In this document: in pieces, positions 17,194-27,575 of the stretch
How the letters are laid out: every line of letters starts with the position of its first letter
How positions within the stretch are numbered: position 1 is the first letter of the stretch
Assembly: GCA_014904985.1 (NCBI GenBank)
Contig: MU129290.1
Coordinates: forward strand, 1 to 35,010
Length of the DNA: 35,010 bases
Origin: Hydnum rufescens UP504
Lineage: Eukaryota; Basidiomycota; Agaricomycetes; Cantharellales; Hydnaceae
Reading direction: 5' to 3'
Translations under genes and position numbers: made by a program
Notes under the pieces: model-generated
Seen by the model: the letters and a program-made list of their open reading frames with translations, nothing else
What the model was told of the DNA's origin: nothing
Databases searched by the model: none

Positions 17194-18312
17194 TGTAAGC
17201 AGGATGGTTATCAACCAATCCAACTACTGTCCACAAGGTTGAGCTGGGGACAAAGGAGGGAATCACAGAACTAATCTGGATGTTCAGGTTCGAGTGGGGG
17301 AAGGTCTTTTGAACAGGGGAAATTGCAGTGAGCCAACAAAGCCCAAGCAATTAAGTGAGAATGTGTCTTTCAGTCAAATTACCACACCCTAAGAATCTCT
17401 TCTTGAGACCTTAGTCAAAGTGTAGTTAGAATTCGCTTTTTGTAGTGAGAAATCACCCAGGGACCAGCAGCTGTTCAAGGAGCTTCAAACTGGAGGGAGG
17501 GGGAGAACTACTGAATTTGTGTGCTAGCTGCACCTAATATACAATCCAGACTTCGACTCAATAGAAAGTGAAAAAGTCGAACTTAAGGGACACACAGAGA
17601 AAAAAACATCAAGTTAAAATCTTCAAAACTGATGGAGATATTCCAGTTTCAAGATAAAAGGGGAGATTGACACATTACATGCTATTCCTCCTTCAAATCT
17701 GACAAGTTCCCTTAAGGAAAGTGAATAGTCTCCCTGAAGGTCTTCTCCATCGGAACATAAGAGGGCTGGAAGTAATTCGCTATTTTGAATGGTGGAGCAA
17801 AGGGGGAGTCATGGGGAGGGAGTTGTCTTGTGAAAAATGGAGTTCGCGATCCTGCTCGTTTTCCTTAGTACCGTTCGATGCGCATCTTTTAACAGCTTCA
17901 GGGCATGGTCATTTACGAGTCAATCAGATCAAAACTGACGGAGAATTCGAAAAATACTCCTTCAGAGTATGAATCATGGCAAGATATTGTTACAGGACCG
18001 CATTTATGATCCGTTGTTTCGTATTTGGTACCGTTCGATAGGTACGATTCGTATCTTTCCGGGCGCGGTCGTTTCGAGTCGATCAGATCAAAACTGATGG
18101 AGAAATTCGAAAAATACTCCTTTAGAGTAGTGCAGCCCCTATCTGGATCATGTGATGGATCTGCGAGTCCCAGAATCAGAACTAGGCCTGGTCGCCATTG
18201 TTACATAATCACAATCCTATCGCCCTTAAGGCAGTAGGATGCTTGGAAAGACAGTCAAGCCATACAGTACTTGAGGAAGAATGGCAAGTTGAATTGCCTT
18301 GTCCAAAGAAAA
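17194..18312 (-). mobile_element. gypsy LTR, reversed, truncated (in duplication unit 1)
   Basis: Begins TGTAAGCAGGATGG, the reverse complement of the LTR end at 26221, and runs to GTCCAAAGAAAA, where it joins Copia sequence. It matches 20793-21916 with scattered CpG changes and many one-base indels. The last ~260 bp of the LTR are absent because the duplication breakpoint lies inside it. Confidence 0.85.
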
Positions 18313-18382
18313 TTTGCCCTACTGAAAAGCACCACCAGCTATAACCTTTGTCACCACCTTGCACTCTACTTGACCAGTCACC

Positions 18383-19075
18383 ATGACTGAATCTGCCAAG
18401 CTATGTGTCACGAAGCTTCGTGGCCATGAGAACTATGCTGCATGGGCTGCTGATCTGCGTCTTGTCATTCATCATGCTGGACAATGGTCCTGGGTCCAAG
18501 GGAAAAATGCCACCCCACCTGCTGTGAAAATCATTGGAGCCGATGACACTCCAATTGATGATCCACAGTATGAATCGAAGATGGAGATCTGGGAGAAGGG
18601 TGCCATCAATGTCTTGTACAACATCATCCTCACCTGTGAACCAGCTGTGAAATCCCACATCACTCATGACAAAATTCCTTCTGTTGCATGGAATAAATTG
18701 CACCACATGTATGAACCAAAGGGCCTTTCTGCTCAGTTCTACACTGCCCAGAAAATATTCTCCTCCTCCCTCTCCAACTTCACATCCATTGCTGACTTTG
18801 CTGCTGCTCTCGAAACCGCTGCTGCCGACTATATCACATCTGGTCCCATTGGTGGCCCCCCCATTCTTGACACTCTCCTGGCCCTTGCCCTCCTCCATGG
18901 GCTGCCAGCCTTGTACAATATCGTCTGCACCACACTACTCATGGGTGTCACATCAGTGACATTGGATGACGTCAAGGGGGCACTAATGGATGAAGAGACA
19001 TGCATACAGCAGTCTGTTGCAGACTCGTCTTCAAAAGGTTCATCAGCCACCCTGCAGGTCAATACCAGGAACTGA
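18383..19075 (+). CDS. gag: Copia gag, copy B (open frame)
   Basis: An uninterrupted 230-residue frame from the ATG at 18383. It starts MTESAKLCVTKLRGHENYAAW and includes MEIWEKGAINVLYNII and LDTLLALALLHGLPALYN, the usual Copia gag helical core that builds the particle. The frame is longer than in copy A because one T deleted there is present here. The zinc knuckle lies in a different frame just downstream. That could reflect a frameshift mutation or a natural gag-pol frameshift; with decay all around, mutation is more likely. Expression is doubtful because the element is broken downstream. Confidence 0.75.
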   Translation: MTESAKLCVTKLRGHENYAAWAADLRLVIHHAGQWSWVQGKNATPPAVKIIGADDTPIDDPQYESKMEIWEKGAINVLYNIILTCEPAVKSHITHDKIPSVAWNKLHHMYEPKGLSAQFYTAQKIFSSSLSNFTSIADFAAALETAAADYITSGPIGGPPILDTLLALALLHGLPALYNIVCTTLLMGVTSVTLDDVKGALMDEETCIQQSVADSSSKGSSATLQVNTRN

Positions 19076-19119
19076 TGTGGTCCACCAAAAACCCCTGAGG
19101 AGAAGGCAAAGTATGAGGA

Positions 19120-20792
19120 GTGGCTAAAGACAGCCACTGCCATACCTGCAAGAAACTTGGCCACGTAAAAGCCAAATGCCCTGAGAAAACCTCTGGGAGT
19201 GGGAGGGAGGGTCAGGTGAACCTTGTCACTGCTAATGCCACTAATGACAAAGCAGATGTGATGATGGTTGCTGTGATTACTGCTCCTGCTGCAGGAGTAA
19301 TAGAAGCCCATTCCACTGCTGCCAAAGCAGATGTCAACACCTTCACATGATCCACATGGGTCATTGACTCTGGGTGCTCTGATCATATGGCCCCAACTAC
19401 AGCCGATTTCACCTCATACCAGACTTACCCAATCCCTCGAAAGGTGCACCTAGCCAATGGCTCGCACATTCTTGCCTATGGGGAAGGGCCTGTGTCTCTA
19501 CCCGGAGTTGTCAGTGGTCATGACAAAACCCTCCAACTCGCCCATGTCCTGCATGTCCCTGAACTGACAAATGCCCTACTGTCCATATGCACCCTTATGC
19601 ATCGAGGCCACAAAGCCATATTCACAGGCAATCAATGCCTCATCCGCGCAAAATCTGGAAAAATCATCGCCGAGTCCTGTGAACATGGAACACTACTCCA
19701 GCTGCACCTTCAGTCGACTCACCCACCCTTGCCCCCCCCCTCCTCACCACCTGCCACATCACCCCATGCCCTGCAAGTGACCCACCCAAATCCCTCTCTC
19801 AACTTACTTTACAAACGCCTTGGTCACCCGAACATTCGCACCCTACAAGACATGCTGCGCTGAAAACTTGTTCATGGGGTTGATGGGGTTGCATTCGAAA
19901 AGTCAGCAAATGTTCCCTGCGAGTCATGCATTATAGCCAAACTGGCCCGCCTACCCTTTGATGTCAGACACACCCATGCACCTGATATCCTTGGTTGTGT
20001 CCACTCTGATGTCTGTGGTGAGATGGACATCCCATCACTTGGGGGAAATTTTTATTTTGCCACCCTTGTGGATGACAAGTCTGGGATGGTCTGGACTTGT
20101 TCCCTCAAGTGCAAAAGTGAGTTCACACCTTGGTTCATCAAGATGGACAAAGTCTTTGAGACTCTATTGGATGTCACATTGGCACTCTATGCACTGACAA
20201 TGGGGGCGAATATGGTCAATACCGAGCTGGAAACATACTGTACAGAACACAGAATCCAAGTCGAACACACCGTTGCAGGAAATCCGGAGCAAAATGGTGT
20301 CACCGAATGCATGAACTGCACACTCATGAATAAAGTTCGCACCATGCTCAAAGACATGGACTGTCCTCAAGGGCTATGGGCTGAGGCCTTGGCCACTGCC
20401 ACCTATTGTCATCAGTGCACTACAATATCTTCAAATGGTGGCATCACACCCTTTGAGTCATTCTACAACCACAAACCTGACATCTTGCACCTTCATGTCT
20501 TTTATTGTGATGCCTACATCCATATCCCTAAGGGAGATGGTGCCAAGAAATTGGGAGATCGAGCTTGGAAGGTGAAGTTCTTGGGATACCCGGAAGGTGT
20601 CAGCAGATACCGATTCTGGGACCCTGCCATGCACCGCACATATACCAGCCACTCCCCTTTGTTCATTGAAACTGCTCTCCCCCAGCCTGAAGTGGAATTC
20701 ACCACCCCCAAGAGTCAGGATAGTGACGATGCCACCCCTTTGGCTCAGGACCAGCCTAGTGAGCCCTCCACACAAGACCCCCCAGCCTCCGC
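19120..20792 (+). pseudogene. pol: Copia pol part, copy B: zinc knuckle, protease, integrase
   Basis: Same domain order as copy A: CHTCKKLGHVKAKC zinc knuckle, VIDSGCSDHM protease (DSG at 19366-19374), pre-integrase HPNIRTLQDM, and integrase core with HSDVCGEM and NPEQNGVTECMN. TGA codons at 19348-19350 and 19861-19863 match those in copy A, so they predate the duplication. Copy B lost one A near 20160, shifting the frame across the second catalytic Asp. Copy A keeps that frame but has a different insertion just after it. The solo LTR at 20793 cuts the gene before RT. Confidence 0.85.
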
Positions 20793-22176
20793 TGTAAGCA
20801 GGATGGTTATCAACCAATCCAACTACTGTCCACAAGGTTGAGCTGGGGACGAAGGAGGGAATCACAGAACTAATCTGGATGTTCAGGTTCGAGTGGGGGA
20901 AGGTCTTTTGAACAGGGGAAATTGCAGTGAGCCAACAAAGCCCAAGCAATTAAGTGAGAATGTGTCTTTCAGTCAAATTACCACACCCTAAGAATCTCTT
21001 CTTGAGACCTTAGTCAAAGTGTAGTTAGAATTCGCTTTTTGTAGTGAGAAATCACCCAGGGACCAGCAGCTGTTCAAGGAGCTTCAAACTGGAGGGAGGG
21101 GGAGAACTACTGAATTTGTGTGCTAGCTGCACCTCTAATATACAATCCAGACTTCGACTCAATAGAAAGTGAAAAAGTCGAACTTAAGGGACACACAGAG
21201 AAAAAAACATCAAGTTAAAATCTTCAAAACTGATGGAGATATTCCAGTTTCAAGATAAAAGGGGAGATTGACACATTACATGCTATTCCTCCTTCAAATC
21301 TGAACAAGTTCCCTTAAGGAAAAGTGGAATAGGTCGCCCTGAAGGTCTTCTCCATCGGACATAAGAGGGCCGGAAGTAATTCGCTATTTTGAATGGTGGA
21401 GCAAAGGGGGAGTCATGGGGAGGGAGTTGTCTTGTGAAAAATGGAGTTCGCGTCCGCTCGTTTTTCCCTTGGTACCGTTCGATGCGCATTTTTAACAGCT
21501 TTCAGGGCATGGTCATTTAGAGTCGATCAGATCAAAACTGACGGAGAAATTCGAAAAATACTCCTTCAGAGTATGAATCATGGAAAGATATTGTTACAGG
21601 GACCGCATTTATGATCCGTTTGTTTCGTATTTGGTACTGTTCGATAGGTACGATTCGTATCTTTCCGGGCGCGGTCGTTTCGAGTCGATCAGATCAAAAC
21701 TGATGGAGAAATTCGAAAAATACTCCTTTAGAGTAGTGCAGCCCCTATCTGGATCATGTGATGGATCTGCGAGTCCAGAATCAGGACTAGGCCTGGTCCG
21801 CGTTGTTACATAATCACAATCTGTCGCCCTTAAGGCAGTAGGATGGCTTGGAAAGACAGTCAAGCCATACAGTCTTGAGGAAGAATGGCAAGTTGAATTG
21901 CCTTGTCCAAAGAAAAAGGACTTGAAGTAGGGCATAAACTGCCCCTTTTTGATGAGGACTGTTGAAGTCCAAAGGATAGTCAATAAATTGACTGGTGGAC
22001 ATGGTAAAGGAATGAGGCGATATTATGGGTTGGAAAGGGGTGGGAATCCAATTGACTTCTTGAATAAACGAATGGCGATAAAATTAAATGAGCACGGTGA
22101 TGTATAATTGATTTGTTCATAGGGAAAATGAGCCTCAGATGAGGATTCTATGATGTAGGGATTTATCCCTCCAACA
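20793..22176 (-). mobile_element. gypsy solo LTR, reversed, complete
   Basis: A 1,384 bp LTR in reverse, from TGTAAGCAGG to CCCTCCAACA, homologous over its length to 24840-26221 (1,382 bp). It lies inside the Copia pol gene, between integrase and RT. No clear 5 bp target duplication is visible (TCCGC before, CCACC after). No internal gypsy genes remain. Confidence 0.85.
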
Positions 22177-24053
22177 CCACCCGACCTTCCCAATGTTCTT
22201 CCTCCACTGTCAGCACCCCTCCCTCAACTACGTGATCGTCGCTCTATCAAAGCCCCAAAGCAGCTTGAACCTGCTGACTATGGCCGTTATGGCATTCTAT
22301 GGGACACGATCCACAAAGACACACCTGACAGTTCCCCTCATGCCGATCTTGCCCAAGAGCTTGTCAGCCTTCTTAGCACTGCCCATATCCAGGGGGTGGA
22401 CAACACCCTTGATATTGACACCGACCTCCTGGACATGCCCCGCACTGAGGATGCACTTGCTGGCCCCGAGTCCCAGCTCTGGGACACTGCTATTCAAGCC
22501 AAACTTGACTCCATCCGACAAGCTGATGTCTACAACCTTGTAAACCCCAACACTGTCAGCATCCCAAACCTCATTGGGAACAAAATCGTACTCCAAAAAA
22601 AATGTGATGAACACAGGAAGATCACCCACTACAAAGCCCACCTAACTGCCTGCAGTGACCGGCAATGTGAAAACATTGACTATGTGGAAAGCTTTGCCCC
22701 AGTCGTCAAATCTGCTGCCATCTGGGTCTTCCTTGCCCTGTGTGTTCAGCACTGCCTACAAATCTGTCACATGGACATCAAGTGCACATTTCTCCATGGC
22801 ATCCTCAAGGAGGAGATCTTCATGCACCAGCCCAAAGGCTATGAGGATACAGGAAAGGAAACCTGGGTTTGGAGGCTCAAAAAGGTGTTATATGGATTAA
22901 AGCAAGGAGGTTGCGAATGGTACACTACCATTGACACATTCTTCCTCTCCTTGGGCTTCCACCACACACAAGCGGACCACTGCATCTACCTTCTCCACCA
23001 AAACGACAAATATGTCATCATATCCCTATATGTTGATGACCTCCTTATTGGCTACAGCAATGAGGCCATGATGCAGCAGATTGTGACCAAACTGCAGTCA
23101 CACTTCGAAATGGTTGATCTTGGACTCATGCACTGGATCCTCGGAATGCATGTCCACTATGATCTGGAAACAGCCACCCTCACCATCAATCAGTCACAGT
23201 ATCTGAAAACCATACTTGCCCGCTTTGGGATGGCCGACTGCAAACCAACATCGACCCCCCTCCCTGAAAAAACCATCCTGGAGCCTGCAACTGATGCAGA
23301 GGTTGAGCCGCTCGCAATTTCCCATACCTTGAGGTGATTGGATCTGTAATGTACACAATGACTGGAACCCACCCAGATATCACCTATGCTGTTGCCACAC
23401 TCTCTCGATTCTCCTCTCGTCCAGGCATAAAACACGTCACTGCCACCAAGCACCTGCTCCAGTACCTCACTGGCTCTATCCACTATTGCATCACCTTCCA
23501 ACGTGATGGTGGAAACCTTCTGGGTTACACCGACTCTGACTATGCTATGGACCCTACAACTCGCAAATCCATCTCAGGCTACATCTTCACCCTCTCCAGT
23601 GGCCTGGTTTCATGGAGCTCTAAAGGCCAAGCCACTGTCGCCCAATCCTCCACCAAAGCGGAATACATTGCTGCTGCTGAAGCCACCAAAGAGCTTGTCT
23701 GGCTCCACTGCTTACTGCTGGATTTAGATCAGGATGTCACCTCCCCCACCACCCTCTTCATTGATAATCACGGCGCCCAACTCCTGGCAAAAAACCCCAT
23801 TAATCATGTGTGCACAAAACACATCAATGTATGACACCACTACATCCGCCAATGCATCACTGATGGATCCATCGACCTCAAGTTCATCTCCACTGCCGAC
23901 AACCCCACCGACCTATTCACCAAACCACTTGGCCAGCACAAAGTCTGCCTCTTTTCGAAATTTGGTGGGGCTAACACACCTCCCCCTGAGTCACAGCACC
24001 TAGATCCTGTCAGTGGTCAGAGTGAGGGGGTGTGTTACAGCAAAATGCTCTGA
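22177..24053 (+). pseudogene. pol: Copia pol part: reverse transcriptase and RNase H
   Basis: An RVT_2-type reverse transcriptase copies element RNA into DNA. Visible motifs include YVESFAPVVK, DIKCTFLHGILKEEIFMHQP, RRLKKVLYGLKQ-like WRLKKVLYGLKQ, and the catalytic YVDDLL near 23030. RNase H follows with YTDSDYAMDPTTRKSISGY, SSTKAEYIAAAEA and FIDNHGAQLLA. The frame shifts near 23310, between RT and RNase H. A TGA at 23832-23834 interrupts the end. The final stop (24051-24053) lies 21 bp inside the 3' LTR. Copia order (integrase before RT) is clear once the inserted LTR is ignored. Confidence 0.9.
24018..24030 (+). promoter_or_regulatory. Copia polypurine tract
   Basis: CAGAGTGAGGGGG directly precedes the LTR start TGTGTTACAG, the position and composition of a plus-strand primer site. 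Confidence 0.75.
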
Positions 24054-24319
24054 CACTGCCACCACAACGTCTGCCACCACCACTATCCAGTAGATGCCAC
24101 ACGATCCGGACATGCACCAAAGCGTGCATTGTCCGCACGCATTGCTTTCCCCGTTTCTTCTATATAAACCTATGCTAGCCTTGCGACTTGGCAACCAATC
24201 GATTATGGTTCCCACATCACAGGCAAGCACGCCATTATCTCTCCTCATGTATATACACTTATGCTTCCCTTACAACCAATCAATTACAGTTCCCGCATCG
24301 CAGGCTTTCTGTTTCTACA
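24031..24319 (+). repeat. Copia 3' LTR
   Basis: A 289 bp LTR from TGTGTTACAG to GTTTCTACA, with TG...CA ends. It follows a polypurine tract, and its end matches the 5' remnant at 9975-9982 plus 14698. A segment around CAACCAATC(G/A)ATTA(T/C)(G/A)GTTCCC occurs twice inside it (near 24191 and 24276). The 5' remnant has only one copy. Confidence 0.85.
24161..24170 (+). promoter_or_regulatory. TATA box of Copia LTR
   Basis: TATATAAACC in the LTR, also present in the 5' remnant. A strong TATA match at a position typical of LTR promoters. Confidence 0.6.
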
Positions 24320-24839
24320 CAGTTATCTTCTTCTTCTTCAGAGTGGAGCCAAAGAGGTCATGGCAAAGTTTTTTGTTATTTTTTAGCGTGTTGATGATGA
24401 GGTCAGTCCACTCAGGATTCTTTGCCCAGGGGATGCTCTTAGGAGCACTACTAGTGCTCCCCTTGGCAGTAGGGTTAATGGAACACTTGGATCTAGCCAT
24501 CAGCTGGGCAGCAGAGACTGGCAGGGAGAGCCATGGGGTCAGGATGGGGCTTCAGTCAAGCCATTTGGGAGAGACATATGGAAGGAGACTGCCAGACAGT
24601 GGACATAGTGGACTTGCAGCATTTGTGAACACCAAGATTTGGAGCTCAAGTAGCTCCAAATCTGTTTTCAAATCACTCTCAAATCACTTTTGCCAAGCCC
24701 CCAAATCAGATTTGGAAACGTTATTTTGGGCTTATTTGGGAACTATTTGAGCCATATTTGGGCTGTGTGAAACCCCCTATTGCCACCAAATTAAAACTAC
24801 TTCCAGGGTTGCTGGTGATGCGCACATCAAAGTGTATAG
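24320..24839. other. unassigned stretch between Copia and gypsy elements
   Basis: There is no intact gene. A minus-strand frame (24500 to about 24340) contains PWAKNPEWTDLIINTLKNNK, which resembles the N-terminal SANT/Myb-like start of proteins common in mushroom repeats. It is short and ends without a partner exon. The right half is rich in CAAATC/GATTTGG motifs and holds a perfect hairpin at 24635-24663. This is probably old transposon debris into which both retroelements inserted. Confidence 0.4.
24635..24663. repeat. 12 bp perfect-stem hairpin
   Basis: AGATTTGGAGCT with its exact reverse complement AGCTCCAAATCT around a 5-base loop. More CAAATC and TTTGGG motifs in both orientations follow over 150 bp, suggesting the remains of a MITE end. 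Confidence 0.7.
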
Positions 24840-26221
24840 TGTTGGAGGGATAAATCCCTACATCATAGAATCCTCATCCGAGGCTCATTTTCCCTATGAA
24901 CGAATCAATTATATGTCACCACGCTCATTTAATTTTATCGCCATTCGTTTATTCAAGAAGTCAATTGGATTCCCACCGCTTTCCAACCCATAATATTGCC
25001 TCATTCCCTTACCATGTCCACCAGTCAATTTATTGACTATCCTTTGGACTTCAACAGTCCTCATCAAAAAGGGGCAGTTTATGCCCTACTTCAAGTCCTT
25101 TTTCTTTGGACAAGGCAATTCAACTTGCCATTCTTCCTCAAGACTGTATGGCTTGACTGTCTTTCCAAGCCATCCTACTGCCTTAAGGGCAACAGATTGT
25201 GATTATGTAACAACGCGGACTGGGCCTAGTTCTGATTCTGGACTCGCAGATCTGTCACATGATCCAGATAGGGGCTGCACTACTCTAAAGGAGTATTTTT
25301 CGAATTTCTCCATCAGTTTTGATCAGATCGACTCGAAACGACCGCTCCCAGAAAGATACGAATCGTACCTATCGAACGGTACCAAACACGAAACGAACGG
25401 ATCATAAATGCGGTCCCTGTAACAATATCTTTCCATGATTCATACTCTGAAGGAGTATTTCTTGATTTTTGAAGCCAATTCTTATCGGATTCGTTCGCGA
25501 GTACCACGCCCTGAAAGCTGTTGAAAATGCGCATCGAACGGTACTAAGGGCAAAACGAGCGGACGCGAACTCCATTTTTCACAAGACAACTCCCTCCCCA
25601 TGACTCCCCCTTTGCTCCACCATTCAAAATAGCGAATTACCTCCAGCCCTCTTATGTCCGATGGAGAAGACCCTCAGGGAGACCTATTCCACTTTTCCTT
25701 AAGGGAACTTGTCAGATTTGAAGGAGGAATAGCATGTAATGTGTCAATCTCCCCTTTTATCTTGAAACTGGAATATCTCCATCAGTTTTGAAGATTTTAA
25801 CTTGATTTCTTTTTCTCTGTATGTCCCTTAAGTCCGACGTTTTCACTTTCTATTGAGTCGAAGTCTGTATTGTATATTAGGTGCAGCTAGCACACAAATT
25901 CAGTAGTTCTCCCCCTCCCTCCAGTTTGAAGCTCCTTGAACAGCTGCTGGTCCCTGGGTGATTTCTCACTACAAAAAGCGAATTCTAACTACACTTTGAC
26001 TAAGGTCTCAAGAAGAGATTCTTAGGGTGTGGTAATTTGACTGAAAGACACATTCTCACTTAATTGCTTGGGCTTTGTTGGCTCACTGCAATTTCCCCTG
26101 TTCAAAAGACCTTCCCCCACTCAGACCTGAACATCCTGGATTAGATCTGTGATCCCCTCTTTCATCCCCAGCACAACATCGTGGACAGTAGTTGGATTGG
26201 TTCATAACCATCCTGCTTACA
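24840..26221 (+). repeat. gypsy 5' LTR
   Basis: 1,382 bp from TGTTGGAGGG to TGCTTACA. Homologous to the reversed copies at 17194-18312 and 20793-22176 and to the 3' LTR at 34172. It contains short internal repeats (ATCGAACGGTAC near 25374 and 25530; GGAGTATTT near 25290 and 25452) and a 68-codon frame at 24996-25202 that stays open in the 3' LTR. Confidence 0.9.
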
Positions 26222-26224
26222 AAT

Positions 26225-26241
26225 TGGTGGTCCTTACAGGG
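26225..26241 (+). promoter_or_regulatory. gypsy primer-binding site region
   Basis: TGGTGGTCCTTACAGGG starts three bases after the LTR end. It begins with TGG, complementary to the CCA end of a tRNA. The tRNA was not identified. Confidence 0.45.
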
Positions 26242-26306
26242 GATCACAAGAATCTCAATTCAGACCCCTATTATCAACACTTGCAACAAATTCCCACATC
26301 TCAATA

Positions 26307-27575
26307 ATGTCTTCACCAACATTTACTTGTATGCCTGGACCCCATTCCAGAGATGCTCCCAGATTTACTGGGAAATGGATTTTACATTTCCTTGCCAAAT
26401 ACGAATTTTGTGCCATGGCTGCAGGCCTTTCACCCACTCAAACAATTCGTCAAGTTACTCAGTATTGTGATACAAAGTCCGAACGGTTCATCGAGACTCT
26501 CGATGAATACCAAGCTGAAGATTGGACAGCATTCAAGACTCGGTTACTCGAGTACTATCCGTCTGAAGAAGAAGAACCATATTACAAGATTGATCATCTC
26601 ATCAAACTAGCTAGGAAAAGTCGTAATTTGACATCTATTCAAAAGTTTGATGAATATATATGTGAGTTTATGGTTATCGCGAAGGCACTTGAAGAATGAC
26701 AGTCTCTATCAGAGACTGACAAGCACAACTATTTTTGGAGAGGGTTGAAGCCTCATACCTTCTGTGAAAATATCACAAATATTCTCATGAACTTGAAGTT
26801 GTGGTCAGATTTGACGAACCCTCCGCCTATGAACGAGGTAATAAGCACTGTTAAGACTCATCTCAAATGGGATCTTTACTGAGTTGCTGAAGAAGACGAT
26901 GGCCCTGATGTGTCTGAGGACATGGGCTCATCGACCACCTCAGATTCTGACGGTACATCGTCTAATTCGGACTCAAGTATCGAGAAGGAGAATACCTGAC
27001 CTAAGTTTAAAAGACATCAGGTCAAACTTGATTCAAAAGACAAAAAGGACAAGCCTACAATGAAAGTACCAACTGAGAATAAATCTCAGGACTCAGGAGA
27101 CACAAACAAGTCGAATATTGACGATCTTGCTGAAAAGATCAGCCATTTAACAATAGCCATTGAGGCAGATAGAGTGGCAAAGCGACCTGTTAAGTTTTCT
27201 GGCTCTGCGATTAGGTGCTTTATGTGCGGAGAAGAAGGGCACTCACTCAAGGATTGTCCTGAAACAAGAGCTTTCATCACAAAGAAGGTCTTGAAGTTCT
27301 CGAATGAAGGCCGTCTTGTCAAGTACAATGGATCAGACTTGCCCCGGGGCGATGTGAATAATGGCGGAGTCGCTCGAATCCTACAAGAGCAAATAGCAAA
27401 TGCTTCCAACATAGAAACTGATCGCTTACCGAGTTTTAAAACACTCAACCAGGAGTTTGCCACTTTCGGGGAATATGAATACAATGTTTTCCCTGTGGAG
27501 AGAGTGCAGAGTCATGCGCAAAAGCGACCCAAACCATATGATAAAAGTGATCCAAAAGGGAAACGACCTGAGTGA
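26307..27575 (+). pseudogene. gag: gypsy gag with CCHC zinc knuckle
   Basis: Gag packages element RNA in particles. The frame starts MSSPTFTCMPGPHSRDAPRF. It contains the retrotrans_gag core (KFDEYICEFMVIAKALEE and the stretch around WRGLKPHTF), then an acidic Ser-rich linker (SSTTSDSDGTSSNSDSS), and a zinc knuckle C-x2-C-x4-H-x4-C at 27216-27257. Four in-frame TGA codons break it: 26697-26699, 26880-26882, 26997-26999 and 27573-27575. All lie in the frame shared with pol, so gag and pol were one continuous polyprotein. Confidence 0.85.

Larger units (their letters stand above)
14712..18313 (+). repeat. 3.6 kb tandem duplication, unit 1
   Basis: From TTGCCCTACTGAAAAGC to GTCCAAAGAAAA. It contains Copia gag-protease-integrase and about 1.1 kb of a reversed gypsy LTR. 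It repeats head-to-tail as 18314-21916 with an offset of about 3602 bp. Copies differ by many CpG/TpG changes and small indels, so the duplication is not recent. Confidence 0.85.
18314..21916 (+). repeat. 3.6 kb tandem duplication, unit 2
   Basis: Second copy of 14712-18313. Its right edge runs on into the rest of the gypsy LTR (to 22176) and then into the remaining Copia body. Unit 2 is therefore colinear with the ancestral insertion, and unit 1 or the junction at 18313 is the derived product. Confidence 0.85.

Noticed and set aside
18401..18898. 165-codon minus-strand frame over Copia gag
   Set aside because: It is antisense to a clear gag gene and has no domain; a shadow frame.
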